NCBI GenBank assembly: GCA_022711435.1
Contig: JAKLFB010000012.1
Span: 1-64,000, forward strand
Length of the DNA: 64,000 nucleotides
Direction of reading: 5' to 3'
DNA from: Verrucomicrobiota bacterium
GTDB taxonomy: Bacteria > Verrucomicrobiota > Verrucomicrobiia > Limisphaerales > UBA1319
Shown here: piece by piece, positions 46,439 to 55,996 of the stretch
Numbering within the stretch: the first letter of the stretch is position 1
Layout of the letters: each line of letters begins with the position of its first letter
The notes under the pieces: generated by a model
What the model was told of the DNA's origin: nothing
The model's input: only the letters and a program-made list of their open reading frames with translations
The model's database searches: none
Made by a program: the position numbers and the translations under genes

Positions 46439-46579
46439 GCCCTGACCCGGGCGTCGAAAAAACTAGGGCGATGGCGCGGGCAAGTCAATGCGCCAAATCG
46501 GGAGGGGGAGAGAATCTCACGGCCTCACGGCGCAGGTGCGCGCCAGGATCGCCGGCGCTCCGCGGAGCTCCGGACCGCA

Positions 46580-47095
46580 TCAGCCCTCCAGCGAGGCCGG
46601 CTCCTTGGACCAGGACCAGCGGAGCGCCCAGCGCGACCGCGAGGAGCCCGCCAGCCAGAGCGCCGCGAGGATCAATCCGCCGTTCTCGATCAGCTTGCGG
46701 CAGACGTTGATAATCCCCGCCCCGCAGCCGCAGTCGAAGCGGACCTGGCAAAACGGGATGCCCTGCATGTCCGCGATCGCGGCGCCGCGCCAGGCGATCA
46801 TCGCCGTGAAACCGGCCAGCATCGCCAGGAGGACAACGGCGGCGCCGCGACCCGCCACGCCAATCAGGAGCAGAATCCCGCAGAAGATCTCGAACCAGGG
46901 GAGCGCGCCGGCCGCCAGGTTCAGCAGCCAGGGCTGGGCGATCGTGTCGTACTGGCGGATGAGCTTCAGAAAGTCCACAGGATCCAGCGCCTTGGAGATG
47001 CCCATGCCGATGAACGTCGCCGCCAGGATCGCCCGCGCCGCGATCCCCACGATGTCCGGAAGGTTCCAGGGCCGCGAATGGAGAGGGTGGTTCAT
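46580..47095 (-). CDS. MauE/DoxX-like membrane protein
   Basis: 171 residues with four membrane helices (DIVGIAARAILAATFIGMGI, PWFEIFCGILLLIGVAG, AAVVLLAMLAGFTAMIAW and LILAALWLAG). Between helices 3 and 4 is FDCGCGAG, close to the MauE/DoxX CGCFG motif, preceded by a single Cys (IPFCQ). MauE-type proteins are thought to pass electrons for disulfide formation or thiol redox. The ATG overlaps the stop of the rhodanese gene as ATGA, so the two are translationally coupled. Confidence 0.85.
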   Translation of the reverse strand: MNHPLHSRPWNLPDIVGIAARAILAATFIGMGISKALDPVDFLKLIRQYDTIAQPWLLNLAAGALPWFEIFCGILLLIGVAGRGAAVVLLAMLAGFTAMIAWRGAAIADMQGIPFCQVRFDCGCGAGIINVCRKLIENGGLILAALWLAGSSRSRWALRWSWSKEPASLEG

Positions 47096-47679
47096 GGGGA
47101 CGCAGGGGGGCTTGGGCTCAATCCGCTGCCGCGAGCACCCGATTCGATCGGGTGGCCGGCCTGCTGCCAGGCGGTGAAGCCGCCGGTGTAGATCCAGATC
47201 CGATCGCGAGGCACACCTGCCTCCTGGAGCACCACGGCGGCGAACTCGCTGTCCTCGCACTCCCCGCCGGCGCAATAGACGACGATCTGCCGGGCGGCCA
47301 GGGCGGCCGGCAGGAGATCGGGCAGATACTGGCCCATCCGGTAATGATCGAGCTGCCAGGCGCCCGGGATATGCCCGGCCTGATACTGCGAATCGTCGCG
47401 GGCATCCACGAACAGCACCTCGCCTTGCGCCGCGCGGGGATCCTGCAGGAGGGCGAGCGCCTCCTCGTGCGACAGCGCCTGTAGGCCTTTGGCGGCAAGC
47501 CGGTCCCGGGCCGCGCCCGCCCCCCCTGCGCTGAGGCCGGCCGCCGGGCCGCCGGGGAAGTAATTGCGGCCCAGCTCGATCCCGCGCGGGGAGAGCGCAT
47601 TGGCGAACCATCCCAGCGCGCCGCCAGCCGCCGCCACCACAAGGGCTTCAATCAGGACGATCCGCGCTTGGTTCCACAT
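47092..47679 (-). CDS. Membrane-anchored rhodanese-like protein
   Basis: 195 residues: an N-terminal membrane segment (VLIEALVVAAAGGALGWFAN) and a rhodanese domain (about 62-185) with LFVDARDDSQYQAGHIPGA, VVYCAGGECEDS with the candidate catalytic Cys, and IWIYTGGFTAWQQAGHPIE. It would work on the periplasmic side in sulfur or thiol transfer. It is the middle gene of DUF1573-rhodanese-MauE/DoxX, an arrangement implying a shared thiol-redox task. The stop overlaps the MauE-like start. Confidence 0.88.
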   Translation of the reverse strand: MWNQARIVLIEALVVAAAGGALGWFANALSPRGIELGRNYFPGGPAAGLSAGGAGAARDRLAAKGLQALSHEEALALLQDPRAAQGEVLFVDARDDSQYQAGHIPGAWQLDHYRMGQYLPDLLPAALAARQIVVYCAGGECEDSEFAAVVLQEAGVPRDRIWIYTGGFTAWQQAGHPIESGARGSGLSPSPPASP

Positions 47680-47733
47680 GACAGTTCGGGGACCGCCTGC
47701 CGCTGGCAGGCCGGACGAATTCCATCTCGCTCG

Positions 47734-48993
47734 TCAGCGGGGGACGGGGCCGGGCGCCGGCAGTCCAGGAGGGACCGGCGGGGGGATGACCGGTGCGGGC
47801 GAGACCAAGCCCGGAATCGCCGGGGTGGCGGCAGACGGCGGAGCCGCCGCCGGCGCGGGCGCCGATGGCAGGCGGATCTGCAGGACCGGCACCTCGATTC
47901 GCGGAAAATCCGGGTGGTTGGTCTCGATCGAGAACAGGACGTTCTTGCCTTGCGGCACCTCGAACAAGGCCGGAAATGCGAGCGCGATATTGAAGACCTT
48001 GCCAGCCAGAGTCTCCTGAACGGTCACGGTGACATTCTCCGCGTTGAGGATCTTCGGGTTCGACAGCTTGAGGGCAAACTCGGTGCTGTTGCGGACGATG
48101 ATCGAGCGAGCCTGGACGTTGGGCAGGGGGCCGGCGGGCAGGACGATGTGCTGCGGGTTGACCTGCACCGGCTGAACCACCGAGGCGAACACGGTGACCT
48201 GGACGGGCGGCAGCTTGTCCGTCGAGGGCTGGAGCGTGGCCACGGCCTGGATGGCCCCGTAGGCCAGCGGCGGCACGGTCTGGATCACCAGCTCGAACTC
48301 CTTGCCGGGCCGGACGGCCTTCAGCTCGGCCCGAAAGCGTGGATTGTTGATCTGCGGCGGTTTGAAATCGACCGGATCATCCGTGTTGTTCACGATCCGC
48401 ACGCTGCGCGTCTCGGCGGCCTGCAGGTTCGTGATCGCGCTGTAGATCACATAGGAGGGCGTCACATCGATGGGCTTCCACACCGTGCCCTGCAGCTGCA
48501 GGACGACCGACGGCTGGCCCGCCGCGCTGCTGGTCACCATCACCGTCTTGTGCAGCGGACCGCTGAAATTGGCGGTGTTGAGCTGAAAGGCCAGCTGGCT
48601 GCTCTCGCCCGGCGCCAGCTGCCGCTTCCAGTTGCTCGCCGTGGTGCACCCGCAGGACGGGCGCACGTCGCGAATCTCGAGCACCTGATCGCCGGTGTTC
48701 TTGTAAACAAACTCGCAGCTCACGACCGAGCCGGCCGCAACGCGCCCGAAATCGTAGGTCAGCCGGTCGAACTCGAGCCGCGGGCCAATCGCAGCCGGAG
48801 AGGCTGCGGCAGGCGCAGCCGAAGGAAGCACAGGCGCGGGCGGAAATCCCTCCGCCGCTCCAACCCGCCCCGCATCCGCGAGGATCCACGCCAGGCTGAT
48901 CCATGCGATCCGGCAGCCGCCGATCCCTCGATGCCATCCCCGTCCGCCGCCCGGGATCCTCGAGGTCGGCGTGAGATTCAACGTGCTTTTCAT
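47734..48993 (-). CDS. Exported DUF1573 protein
   Basis: 419 residues with a signal segment (about 25-47), a Pro/Ala linker and a DUF1573 domain (about 72-170): YDFGRVAAGSVVSCEFVYKN, then RPSCGCTTASNW, the hallmark Cys-Gly-Cys-Thr. Further immunoglobulin-like beta repeats continue to about residue 370, and the C-terminus is Pro/Ala-rich low complexity. DUF1573 proteins are common in Bacteroidetes, Planctomycetes and Verrucomicrobia and have an unknown, probably structural, envelope role. The rhodanese and MauE genes follow on the same strand. Confidence 0.88.
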   Translation of the reverse strand: MKSTLNLTPTSRIPGGGRGWHRGIGGCRIAWISLAWILADAGRVGAAEGFPPAPVLPSAAPAAASPAAIGPRLEFDRLTYDFGRVAAGSVVSCEFVYKNTGDQVLEIRDVRPSCGCTTASNWKRQLAPGESSQLAFQLNTANFSGPLHKTVMVTSSAAGQPSVVLQLQGTVWKPIDVTPSYVIYSAITNLQAAETRSVRIVNNTDDPVDFKPPQINNPRFRAELKAVRPGKEFELVIQTVPPLAYGAIQAVATLQPSTDKLPPVQVTVFASVVQPVQVNPQHIVLPAGPLPNVQARSIIVRNSTEFALKLSNPKILNAENVTVTVQETLAGKVFNIALAFPALFEVPQGKNVLFSIETNHPDFPRIEVPVLQIRLPSAPAPAAAPPSAATPAIPGLVSPAPVIPPPVPPGLPAPGPVPR

Positions 48994-49269
48994 AAATTCA
49001 TTTGGCGGCCGGCTGCGGTCCTTCCCGCCACGGTCTCGAGGGCTCTGCCCGGCCGCGCCGCGCGAACCGGCGGACCTTATCCCGCCGAAGCGCCATGCCT
49101 GGGAATACTAGGCCGGCCGCCGAATCGATGCAAACGCAAAAGCCATCGCCGGCGGCAGCCGGCGGCCGGCCCCCTGGGCAGCAGCCATCGGGGGACAGAG
49201 GGGCGCGTCGGGCATTGTCAGAGGAGGCTGGCTCGTGCTATAGACAAAGGCAGGCGAACACAGAACCGC

Positions 49270-50625
49270 ATGATACTGGCCAACGCAATACTGATTGGGC
49301 TGAAAGAGATCTGGGCGCACAAGTTCCGGTCGCTCCTGACGATGCTGGGCATCGTGCTGGGGGTGGCGAGCCTGGTGGCCATGGCCGCCATCGTCAAGGG
49401 GATGGAGAACGGGATGAAAGAATCCCTCATCGCCATGGGCGGGCTGGACAAGGTGCTCATCCGGGACGAGGACGTGCCGGTCTACCAGCATCATCTGCAG
49501 GATCAGGCGCCGGGGCGGACCCTGCGCGACGTGCATGCCCTCCAGTCCAGCGCGCCGCTCGTCCGGGCGGTCTCCCCGGAGATGTCGCTCTACCGGGTCG
49601 AGGTGTCGCGCGGGGGGAAAAACGTCTGGCCATCCGAGGTGGTCGGGGTGTGGCCCACGGTGCTCGAGATGAACCTCTACGAGATCGAGCACGGCCGCTT
49701 CTTCACCTCCGTCGACGAGGACCAGGCCCGCAGCGTCTGCGTGATCGGAACCGGCATTCGCGACGCCCTGTTCGGCTCCCCGGAGGAGGCCGGACGCCAG
49801 ATCATCCCGCTGGGAGAGCGGATCCTGATCAACTCCCAGCCGTTCACGATCGTCGGCATGTTCCGCCATTACGAGAGCGAGCAGACGCGAAAGCTGCGCG
49901 AGCAGGCCCAGAGCCAGCCGGACAGGAAGACCAACGGACCCACCCGCATCCGCGGCTTCCGCTCCCGCCACTGGGATGCCTTCTGGCGCAAGAACAACGT
50001 GGTCTACATGCCCCTGAACACGATGTGGATCAAGTTCCGATCCGCCTCCGGCACGGGCGGCATCCCGGATCCACGCCTGACGGACATCGATATCAAGGTG
50101 GCGAGCATCGAGCAGCTCGAGCCCGCGCTGCAGCAGGCGCGAAACATCCTCCTGATCACCCACAACGGCATCGAGGACTTCGAGTTCCGCACCCAGGAGA
50201 ACCAGGTCGAGGACATCAACACGCGCATCCGCAACGCCCGGATCAGCGGCGGCATCATCGCCGGCCTCAGCCTGCTGGTGGGCGGGATCGGGATCATGAA
50301 CATCATGCTGGCCAGCATCAACGAGCGGATCCGGGAGATCGGCACGTGCAAGGCCATCGGCGCCACCGGGACCGCCGTCTTTTTCCAGGTCCTGGTGGAG
50401 AGCCTGGTGGTCGCGATGCTCGGCGCCATGGCCGGCCTGGCCGTGTCGCTCGGATTCGTCCGGCTCCTGGAGTGGATGTCGCCGACGCAGAACTCGCCTG
50501 TCATCACGGCGCTGCCGATGATCCTGGCCGTTTCCTTCAGCGCCGGAGTCGGCATCGTGGCGGGCCTGTTTCCGGCCTTCAAAGCGGCCCGGCTCGATCC
50601 CATCCAGGCGCTTCGCTACGAATAG
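49270..50625 (+). CDS. ABC transporter permease, MacB/FtsX type
   Basis: 451 residues. One N-terminal membrane helix (about 18-42, within FRSLLTMLGIVLGVASLVAM) is followed by a large periplasmic MacB-PCD domain (about 45-315) and three C-terminal helices starting near 320 (IIAGLSLLVGGIGIMNIMLA, then ASINERIREIGTCKAIGATG). The ending GLFPAFKAARLDPIQALRYE is the family signature. Such permeases work with a LolD-like ATPase and often an HlyD-like adaptor; neither is in this window, so the partners must be elsewhere or lie in other operons. It is divergent from the DUF1573 operon. Confidence 0.92.
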   Translation: MILANAILIGLKEIWAHKFRSLLTMLGIVLGVASLVAMAAIVKGMENGMKESLIAMGGLDKVLIRDEDVPVYQHHLQDQAPGRTLRDVHALQSSAPLVRAVSPEMSLYRVEVSRGGKNVWPSEVVGVWPTVLEMNLYEIEHGRFFTSVDEDQARSVCVIGTGIRDALFGSPEEAGRQIIPLGERILINSQPFTIVGMFRHYESEQTRKLREQAQSQPDRKTNGPTRIRGFRSRHWDAFWRKNNVVYMPLNTMWIKFRSASGTGGIPDPRLTDIDIKVASIEQLEPALQQARNILLITHNGIEDFEFRTQENQVEDINTRIRNARISGGIIAGLSLLVGGIGIMNIMLASINERIREIGTCKAIGATGTAVFFQVLVESLVVAMLGAMAGLAVSLGFVRLLEWMSPTQNSPVITALPMILAVSFSAGVGIVAGLFPAFKAARLDPIQALRYE

Positions 50626-50658
50626 CCGGCCCTGCGCACGAGCGCCCGCCGGCCCGCC

Positions 50659-52170
50659 TCAGGGCGGCAGCGGCGCCTTGGGATCGATGGGGCTGCCCTC
50701 CCAGATCGCCACGCCGTTCGTGTAGACCAGCAGCCGGTGCGCGCTGCCGGGCATGGGCGGCTCGTTGATGCGCGGCAGCCAGCGGGCCAGCTCGCGCTTG
50801 GCGGCATCGAATCGCGAGTCAGCCGCCAGGTTGTTCCACTCGTTCGGGTCGCCGCGCTCGTCGTAGAGCTCCTCGGAGCCGTCGGCGTACCGGATATAGC
50901 GCCAATCCTCGGTGCGGACGGAGTGATTATCGTGATTGTGGGTGGTGATGGCCGGCCAGGGCCGGGCCGCGGACGCATCCCGCAGCTGCGGGGCCAGGCT
51001 GTGCCCTTCGAGCCCCTCCATCGGAGGCAGCCCGCAGAGATCGATCAGCGTCGGATAGATGTCCAGCAGCTCGGCAGGGCGCCGGGAGCGCCCGCCCGCC
51101 GCCACCCCCGGCCCCGCAAAGATCAAAGGAACCCGCGTCGAGCGCTCCCAAAGAGTATTTTTCCCGGTGATCCCTTTTTCCCCGAGGTGCCATCCGTTGT
51201 CGCCCCAGACGACCACGACCGTGCTGGATTCGAGGCTGGAACGCCGGAGTGCGTCCAGCAGGCGGCCCACCTGGCTGTCCATGAAGCTGACGCTCGCCAG
51301 ATAGGACCGAACCAGTGGGACCCACTGGTCCCGGTCCTGCAGCCAGGCCAGCCGCGGCTCCGGCAGCCTCCAATGCAGAAACGAGGCGAACGGCGGCAGA
51401 TCGTCGCGATCGCCCGCGCGCACCGGCGGCAGCGCCAGACGGTCCTCCGGATACAGCTCCAGCCAGCGTGGCGTCACGTAGCACGGCACATGCGGCAGGA
51501 AATAGCCGACGGCTAAAAAGAACGGCTCCGCCGGCGGCCGTTCCAGCTGCCGGATCGCCCAGTCCGTAATCACCCAGTCGCCCTTGTCCTCGTCCCGATG
51601 AGGAAATGAGCCCCAATCCACGAGCGGGTTCGGATCGGGCGTCTGGACTAGCTTCCTGGCTGGCCGGGCTCCCACGCCGCCCGGCGGCCCCCAGACCCGG
51701 AATTCCTTCTGCCGCTCGCCGCCCGGCGGGTAGCCTCCGTGCCAGATCTTGCCCGTGGCCAGCGTGTCATACCCGCTCGCCGCAAAGTGCTGGGGCAGGC
51801 TCACCCGATCCTTGAATCGATCGGCCGTTCGAAACCACGGCGCCAGCGCATAGACGCCCGTGGTCGAAGGCCGCAGCCCCGTCAGCAGGCTCGTCCGCGA
51901 CGGATTGCACAGCGGCGATTGGCAATGCGCGTTGAGAAAGACCGTGCCCCTGCGCGCCAGCCCATCGAGGTGGGGCGTCTGCACCTGGGGATGCCCCCCC
52001 AGACAGCCGATCCAATCATTCTGATCGTCGATCGCGACGAACAGGACGTTCGGCCTGGATGGGGGGCGTGCTTCCTGGGCCTCGGCCTCGGCGCCCCTTG
52101 CCGGCTGAATCCCAGCCGCTCCCAGCACCACAGCCAGTCCGGCTGCTTCCAATCTATGGTTGAGGATCAT
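50659..52170 (-). CDS. Exported sulfatase (family S1)
   Basis: About 503 residues from ATG 52170 (52194 is an alternative). Signal peptide (LEAAGLAVVLGAAGIQPARG). Alkaline-phosphatase superfamily core with metal-binding NVLFVAIDDQNDW, the formylglycine motif SPLCNPSRTSLLTG (Cys converted to formylglycine), GKIWHGG, VVVVWGDNGWHLGEKG, and the C-terminal ELYDERGDPNEWNNLA. Closest in style to iduronate-2-sulfatase-like enzymes of marine and soil PVC bacteria that release sulfate from polysaccharides. The start overlaps the 3' end of the upstream EamA gene. Confidence 0.92.
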   Translation of the reverse strand: MILNHRLEAAGLAVVLGAAGIQPARGAEAEAQEARPPSRPNVLFVAIDDQNDWIGCLGGHPQVQTPHLDGLARRGTVFLNAHCQSPLCNPSRTSLLTGLRPSTTGVYALAPWFRTADRFKDRVSLPQHFAASGYDTLATGKIWHGGYPPGGERQKEFRVWGPPGGVGARPARKLVQTPDPNPLVDWGSFPHRDEDKGDWVITDWAIRQLERPPAEPFFLAVGYFLPHVPCYVTPRWLELYPEDRLALPPVRAGDRDDLPPFASFLHWRLPEPRLAWLQDRDQWVPLVRSYLASVSFMDSQVGRLLDALRRSSLESSTVVVVWGDNGWHLGEKGITGKNTLWERSTRVPLIFAGPGVAAGGRSRRPAELLDIYPTLIDLCGLPPMEGLEGHSLAPQLRDASAARPWPAITTHNHDNHSVRTEDWRYIRYADGSEELYDERGDPNEWNNLAADSRFDAAKRELARWLPRINEPPMPGSAHRLLVYTNGVAIWEGSPIDPKAPLPP

Positions 52171-53047
52171 GGAGTCTCTTTCTTCGAGCCCCATCCCATT
52201 GGCGGATGGTCTCGAACAGGACGGCGCCCAGGACCACCGACCCGCCGGCCACGGTCCTGATCTCGGGGATTTCGCCCAGGATCAACGCGGCGAAGACCGC
52301 GCCGTAGATGGGCAGCAGCGTGGCGATGACGCTCACCGTGCGGGCGGTGAGGTGGGCGAAGCTGTTGTTGAACAGCGCCTGGGGAAGGGCCGTGAACACG
52401 ACTCCCAACAACACCAGCTGGCGTACCGCCAGGCCGTCCCACTGATCGGCGCCAGCCGCCCACGCCAGCGGCAAGGTCGCCACCGCAGTCACGATAGACT
52501 GATGAAGCATCATCACCGATCCCGGCCACCTCCGGATCTGATGCCGGTTGAGCAGGTTTCGGGCCGCGAAGAAGAGGCCGGAGAGGATCCCCCAGGCGAT
52601 GCCGCGGGTGGTTTCGCTCGAGAGGCTCAGCTCCGGCACCATCAGGCCGATCCCGGCAAACACCGCCAGCGCCACCGCCAGATCCGTCCGCCGGAACCGC
52701 TCGCCAAAAAACCACGGCTCGACCAGCGAAGTCACCACCGGATAGGTGTGGAGGGCGACGATCGCCACCGCCACCGTCGCCACGCGAATCGCGTGGAAAT
52801 AGGTCAGCCAATGCAGCGCCAGGCACAGCCCCATCGCCACCGCCATCTCTCGATCCCGGCCCGGCCCGATCCGCACGCTGGCGCCCGTCCATCGCAAATA
52901 AATCCCCAGGGCCAGCGCCGAAACCACCGACCGGCCGCAGATGATCTGGCTGACCGGCAGGTGGATCAGCTTGGCAAACAGAGCCGTGCCGCCCCAGAGC
53001 AGCACCGCCAGATTCAGCTCGAGCCAGTTGCGCGCGCGCGGATCCAT
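52154..53047 (-). CDS. EamA/DMT family transporter
   Basis: 297 residues with ten predicted membrane helices in two EamA repeats (LNLAVLLWGGTALFAKLIHL … IRVATVAVAIVALHTYPVVT; GIAWGILSGLFFAARNLLNR … TARTVSVIATLLPIYGAVFA). The start at 53047 (MDPRARNWLE) is preferred, since the upstream in-frame extension is not hydrophobic. The family exports or imports small metabolites; the substrate cannot be read. Its 3' end overlaps the start of the sulfatase gene by 17 bp, so the pair is probably one unit. Confidence 0.88.
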   Translation of the reverse strand: MDPRARNWLELNLAVLLWGGTALFAKLIHLPVSQIICGRSVVSALALGIYLRWTGASVRIGPGRDREMAVAMGLCLALHWLTYFHAIRVATVAVAIVALHTYPVVTSLVEPWFFGERFRRTDLAVALAVFAGIGLMVPELSLSSETTRGIAWGILSGLFFAARNLLNRHQIRRWPGSVMMLHQSIVTAVATLPLAWAAGADQWDGLAVRQLVLLGVVFTALPQALFNNSFAHLTARTVSVIATLLPIYGAVFAALILGEIPEIRTVAGGSVVLGAVLFETIRQWDGARRKRLHDPQP

Positions 53048-53394
53048 CGCCGCCCCTCTCTGCCGCAAGCCGCCGGTCTTGTCAATCCAGCCGGCCGCCA
53101 TCTTGCGGTTGACGCTTGGCGGCTCCGCGATAGACTTGAGCCCGCATGAATCCCAAACGACGGGCCCCATCGTCCCCCCGATGGCCACGCTGCGCGCCGG
53201 GGCGGCTGGCGCCGGATTCATCGCGCCCCCGCGCATCGACGGCCGCCAGAAGGTCAGGATCTGCGAGGCGATCCTCAACAGCCGCCGCGCCCGGCGATGG
53301 ACCGCGGCGCACGAACCCGCGCAAGAATTGCGTCCGATTTTGTCAGCCTGTCCGCTAAACCCAAAAACCAACCAACCCCACAACCCATGACGCT

Positions 53395-54315
53395 ATGAAA
53401 CTTGGATTCGTCACTGCCATCCTGCCGGAGCTGAACCTGGAGCAGGTGCTGGCCTTTGCCGCTCAAAAGGGCTTCGGGTGCATCGAAGTCATGTGCTGGC
53501 CCGTCGGCAAGGCCGAGCGCAAGTTCGCCGGCGTCACGCACATCGACGTCGCGGCGCTGAGCAGCGACCAAGCCGGTGAGATCCGCGGGCTCTGCACCCG
53601 CTACGACGTCGAGATCAGCGGCCTGGGCTTCTATCCCAACCCGCTCGACCCCAGCCCCGCCGTCGCCCGCCACGCGGTCGATCATCTCAAGAAGGTCATC
53701 GCCGCCGCGCCGAAGCTGGGCCTCAACACGGTGAACACGTTCGTCGGGCGAGACTGGACCCGATCGGTGGACGAGAACTGGCCCCGGTTCCTCAAGACCT
53801 GGAAGCCCATCATCCGGTTCGCCGAGTCGCACGGCGTCCGAATCGGCATCGAGAACTGCCCCATGCTCTTCACCCGCGACGAATGGCCTGGCGGCAAGAA
53901 CCTCGCCACCACACCCGCCATCTGGCGGCGCATGTTCAACGACATCCCCTCCGACAACTTCGGTTTGAATTTCGATCCCTCCCATTTTGCCCTGCAGTTC
54001 ATGGACCCGGTCAGCGCCCTCGACGAGTTCAAAGACAAGCTCTTCCACCTCCACGCCAAGGACGTCAAAATCCACCCGGAGAAGCTCGACGAGGTGGGCG
54101 TGTTCGCCTGTCCCCTCGAGTGGCACCAGCCGCGCATCCCGGGCTACGGCGACATCGACTGGGCGCGATTCATGGGCACCCTGCTCGAGACCGGATACGA
54201 CGGCCCGGTCTGCATCGAGGTCGAAGACGGCACGTTCGGTCAGACGCTCGCCGGACGCCAGCGCGCCCTCGAAGTCGCCCGCAACATTCTCCAGCCCTAC
54301 TTCGCCGGCCAATGA
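53395..54315 (+). CDS. Sugar phosphate isomerase/epimerase-like TIM barrel
   Basis: 306 residues of the AP-endonuclease-2 TIM-barrel superfamily. Barrel strands and metal-site residues appear as [71 protein letters not shown] and [10 protein letters not shown] followed by [10 protein letters not shown]. Members isomerise or epimerise sugars such as tagatose, xylose and inosose. The specific sugar is unknown. It stands alone upstream of the sigma-factor gene, 22 bp before its ATG. Confidence 0.88.
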   Translation: MKLGFVTAILPELNLEQVLAFAAQKGFGCIEVMCWPVGKAERKFAGVTHIDVAALSSDQAGEIRGLCTRYDVEISGLGFYPNPLDPSPAVARHAVDHLKKVIAAAPKLGLNTVNTFVGRDWTRSVDENWPRFLKTWKPIIRFAESHGVRIGIENCPMLFTRDEWPGGKNLATTPAIWRRMFNDIPSDNFGLNFDPSHFALQFMDPVSALDEFKDKLFHLHAKDVKIHPEKLDEVGVFACPLEWHQPRIPGYGDIDWARFMGTLLETGYDGPVCIEVEDGTFGQTLAGRQRALEVARNILQPYFAGQ

Positions 54316-54337
54316 TCCGGCCGCCGCCCCCGCGATC

Positions 54338-54958
54338 ATGAGCGACCCGACCGACCAGGAGCTGATCGCCCGCTGCCGCCAGGGCGACGCGTCGGGCTGG
54401 GACGCGCTCTTCAACCGCTATTACTCGCCCCTGGCTCGGTTCCTTCTCCAGTCGGCCTCGGACTTCACAGCGGAGGACGTCGAGGAGGTTTGCCAGGAGA
54501 CCTTTCTGACCGCCATTCAGCGCCTCGAGTCGTTCCGCGGCCAAAGCCAGCTCCGAACGTGGCTGTTCCGCATCGCCGCCAACAAGGCCGGCGATTTCCG
54601 CGACCGCCGGCTGGCCGCCAAGCGCGGGGGCGGCCAGGCGGCGCTCCCCCTCGACCTCGAGCCGGCTGGGGACAGCGCACCCGTCGACCCTCCGAGCAAT
54701 GAGCCCCCGCCCGATGTCCGGCTGATCCGTTCGGAGCTGGCGGCTCTGGTGGGCCAGTCCCTGGCCCGGCTGCGCCGGGACTGCTGCGAGCTGATCGACC
54801 TCCGCTACTTCGGCGATCTCAGCTACGAGGAGATCGCCCGCGAGCTTGACCTCAACCCGAAAACCGTCAGCTCCCGCCTCAGCCGCTGCCTCGACCGCCT
54901 CGAGATCCTCATCCGAAAGGAGCTGGCCCGGGAGAAATCCGGACCGTTTCCCGTCTAA
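54338..54958 (+). CDS. RNA polymerase ECF-type sigma factor
   Basis: 206 residues. Region 2 (LIARCRQGDASGWDALFNRY, YYSPLARFL, EEVCQETFLTAIQRLESFRG, LRTWLFRIAANKAGDFRDRR) and region 4 (CCELIDLRYFGDLSYEEIAR, ELDLNPKTVSSRLSRCLDRL) are both complete, with a Pro/Asp-rich linker between (about 100-125). The next gene, 5 bp on, encodes a short N-terminal cytoplasmic part plus a membrane helix and is the probable anti-sigma partner. The target regulon is not visible in this window. Confidence 0.92.
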   Translation: MSDPTDQELIARCRQGDASGWDALFNRYYSPLARFLLQSASDFTAEDVEEVCQETFLTAIQRLESFRGQSQLRTWLFRIAANKAGDFRDRRLAAKRGGGQAALPLDLEPAGDSAPVDPPSNEPPPDVRLIRSELAALVGQSLARLRRDCCELIDLRYFGDLSYEEIARELDLNPKTVSSRLSRCLDRLEILIRKELAREKSGPFPV

Positions 54959-54963
54959 CCAGT

Positions 54964-55851
54964 ATGGGCTCCGACATGGAACGATGGGTCGAGCGATGGC
55001 TGCATGACTATTCCGCCTGGCGGCGCGATGGCATCCAGCCGCCTGCCGCCATGCCGCCCGATGTGCGCGCCCTGCTCCACGCCGAGATCGCTCGCCATTG
55101 GCCACGGCCCGGGCCACCGCCCGTTGCTTCAGCCTCGCGGATCGGCTGGCTTCGAGCCCTTTGGCCCCGCATGGCTTGGGCGGGCGGTTTCGCCCTCCTG
55201 GCTTTCCTCCTGGCCGTGGCTGCCCTGCCCCGAAAGGAATCTTCCTCTCCGACCGTTGAGGCTGCCCGCAGCCTCCCCGCGGCCGATCCCATGCCGGACC
55301 GCATCAGCTCCTCACATGTCCGGCTCCTCTTCGAGCGCGCAAGCCAGGCGCCGGAACCGGCTGCCAAGGCGCCGCGGCCCCTGCCCGCCCGGAGCCGAGC
55401 CGCCGCGCCCGCCGCGGCCTCGAAGCCCGTGCCCGCCTCCGAGCCCGAGCCTCCAGCCACGCTCCTCGCCCGGTTCCACTGGGAGCAGGACGGAGGGATC
55501 GTGCGCGTCCGCGACACGGACGGCTCGGTGTATGTGGGCCGAGCCGAGGCGCATCTGGCATCGCCTCCCGATCCGCCGGGACCGGCGCCAACGCTCGCCG
55601 CTGCCGCCCCGCACATGCCCGACTCGAACAGCCCCATGCCGCTCACGGGCCCGATCCTTCGGACAGCCCAGCCCATTGCGTTCACCGTGACCGGCACCAA
55701 TCGCACGCACCGGCTGCCGGTGATCTTGACCGGAGAGCTGCGGGCCGCCCCGGCATCGCAGCCGCTCGAGATCCGAGGGCGCCTCGAGTTCGGCGCACAT
55801 CGATCGCCGTTCACGGCGCGCCTCGCCCCGGACCCCGCCCCTGGCCATTGA
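54964..55851 (+). CDS. Membrane-anchored protein, probable anti-sigma factor
   Basis: 295 residues: a cytoplasmic stretch (about 1-65, WVERWLHDYSAWRRDGI…), one membrane helix (about 70-88, MAWAGGFALLAFLLAVAALP) and a long Pro/Ala-rich exported tail. No zinc-binding HxxxCxxC anti-sigma motif is visible, so the assignment rests on its topology and the 5-bp spacing from the sigma factor gene. Alternatively it may be an unrelated envelope protein. ATG 54976 is an alternative start. Confidence 0.55.
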   Translation: MGSDMERWVERWLHDYSAWRRDGIQPPAAMPPDVRALLHAEIARHWPRPGPPPVASASRIGWLRALWPRMAWAGGFALLAFLLAVAALPRKESSSPTVEAARSLPAADPMPDRISSSHVRLLFERASQAPEPAAKAPRPLPARSRAAAPAAASKPVPASEPEPPATLLARFHWEQDGGIVRVRDTDGSVYVGRAEAHLASPPDPPGPAPTLAAAAPHMPDSNSPMPLTGPILRTAQPIAFTVTGTNRTHRLPVILTGELRAAPASQPLEIRGRLEFGAHRSPFTARLAPDPAPGH

Positions 55852-55996
55852 CCAGGACGATCGCGAGCCCGGTGGACCGGACGCTGACAGCGGCACCGAG
55901 CTTGGTTCCAACTGCCGTCTCGATTCGCATCCCTGTCGGGCGATCGGCCAGCCGAACCGATCCCCCTGGGCCGGTTCGACGATCGCCCCGCGGGCT

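Noticed and set aside
47668..49269. Long in-frame N-terminal extension of the MacB-type permease
   Set aside because: It is antisense to the DUF1573 gene and of shadow-frame composition; the family starts at the first membrane helix, ATG 49270.
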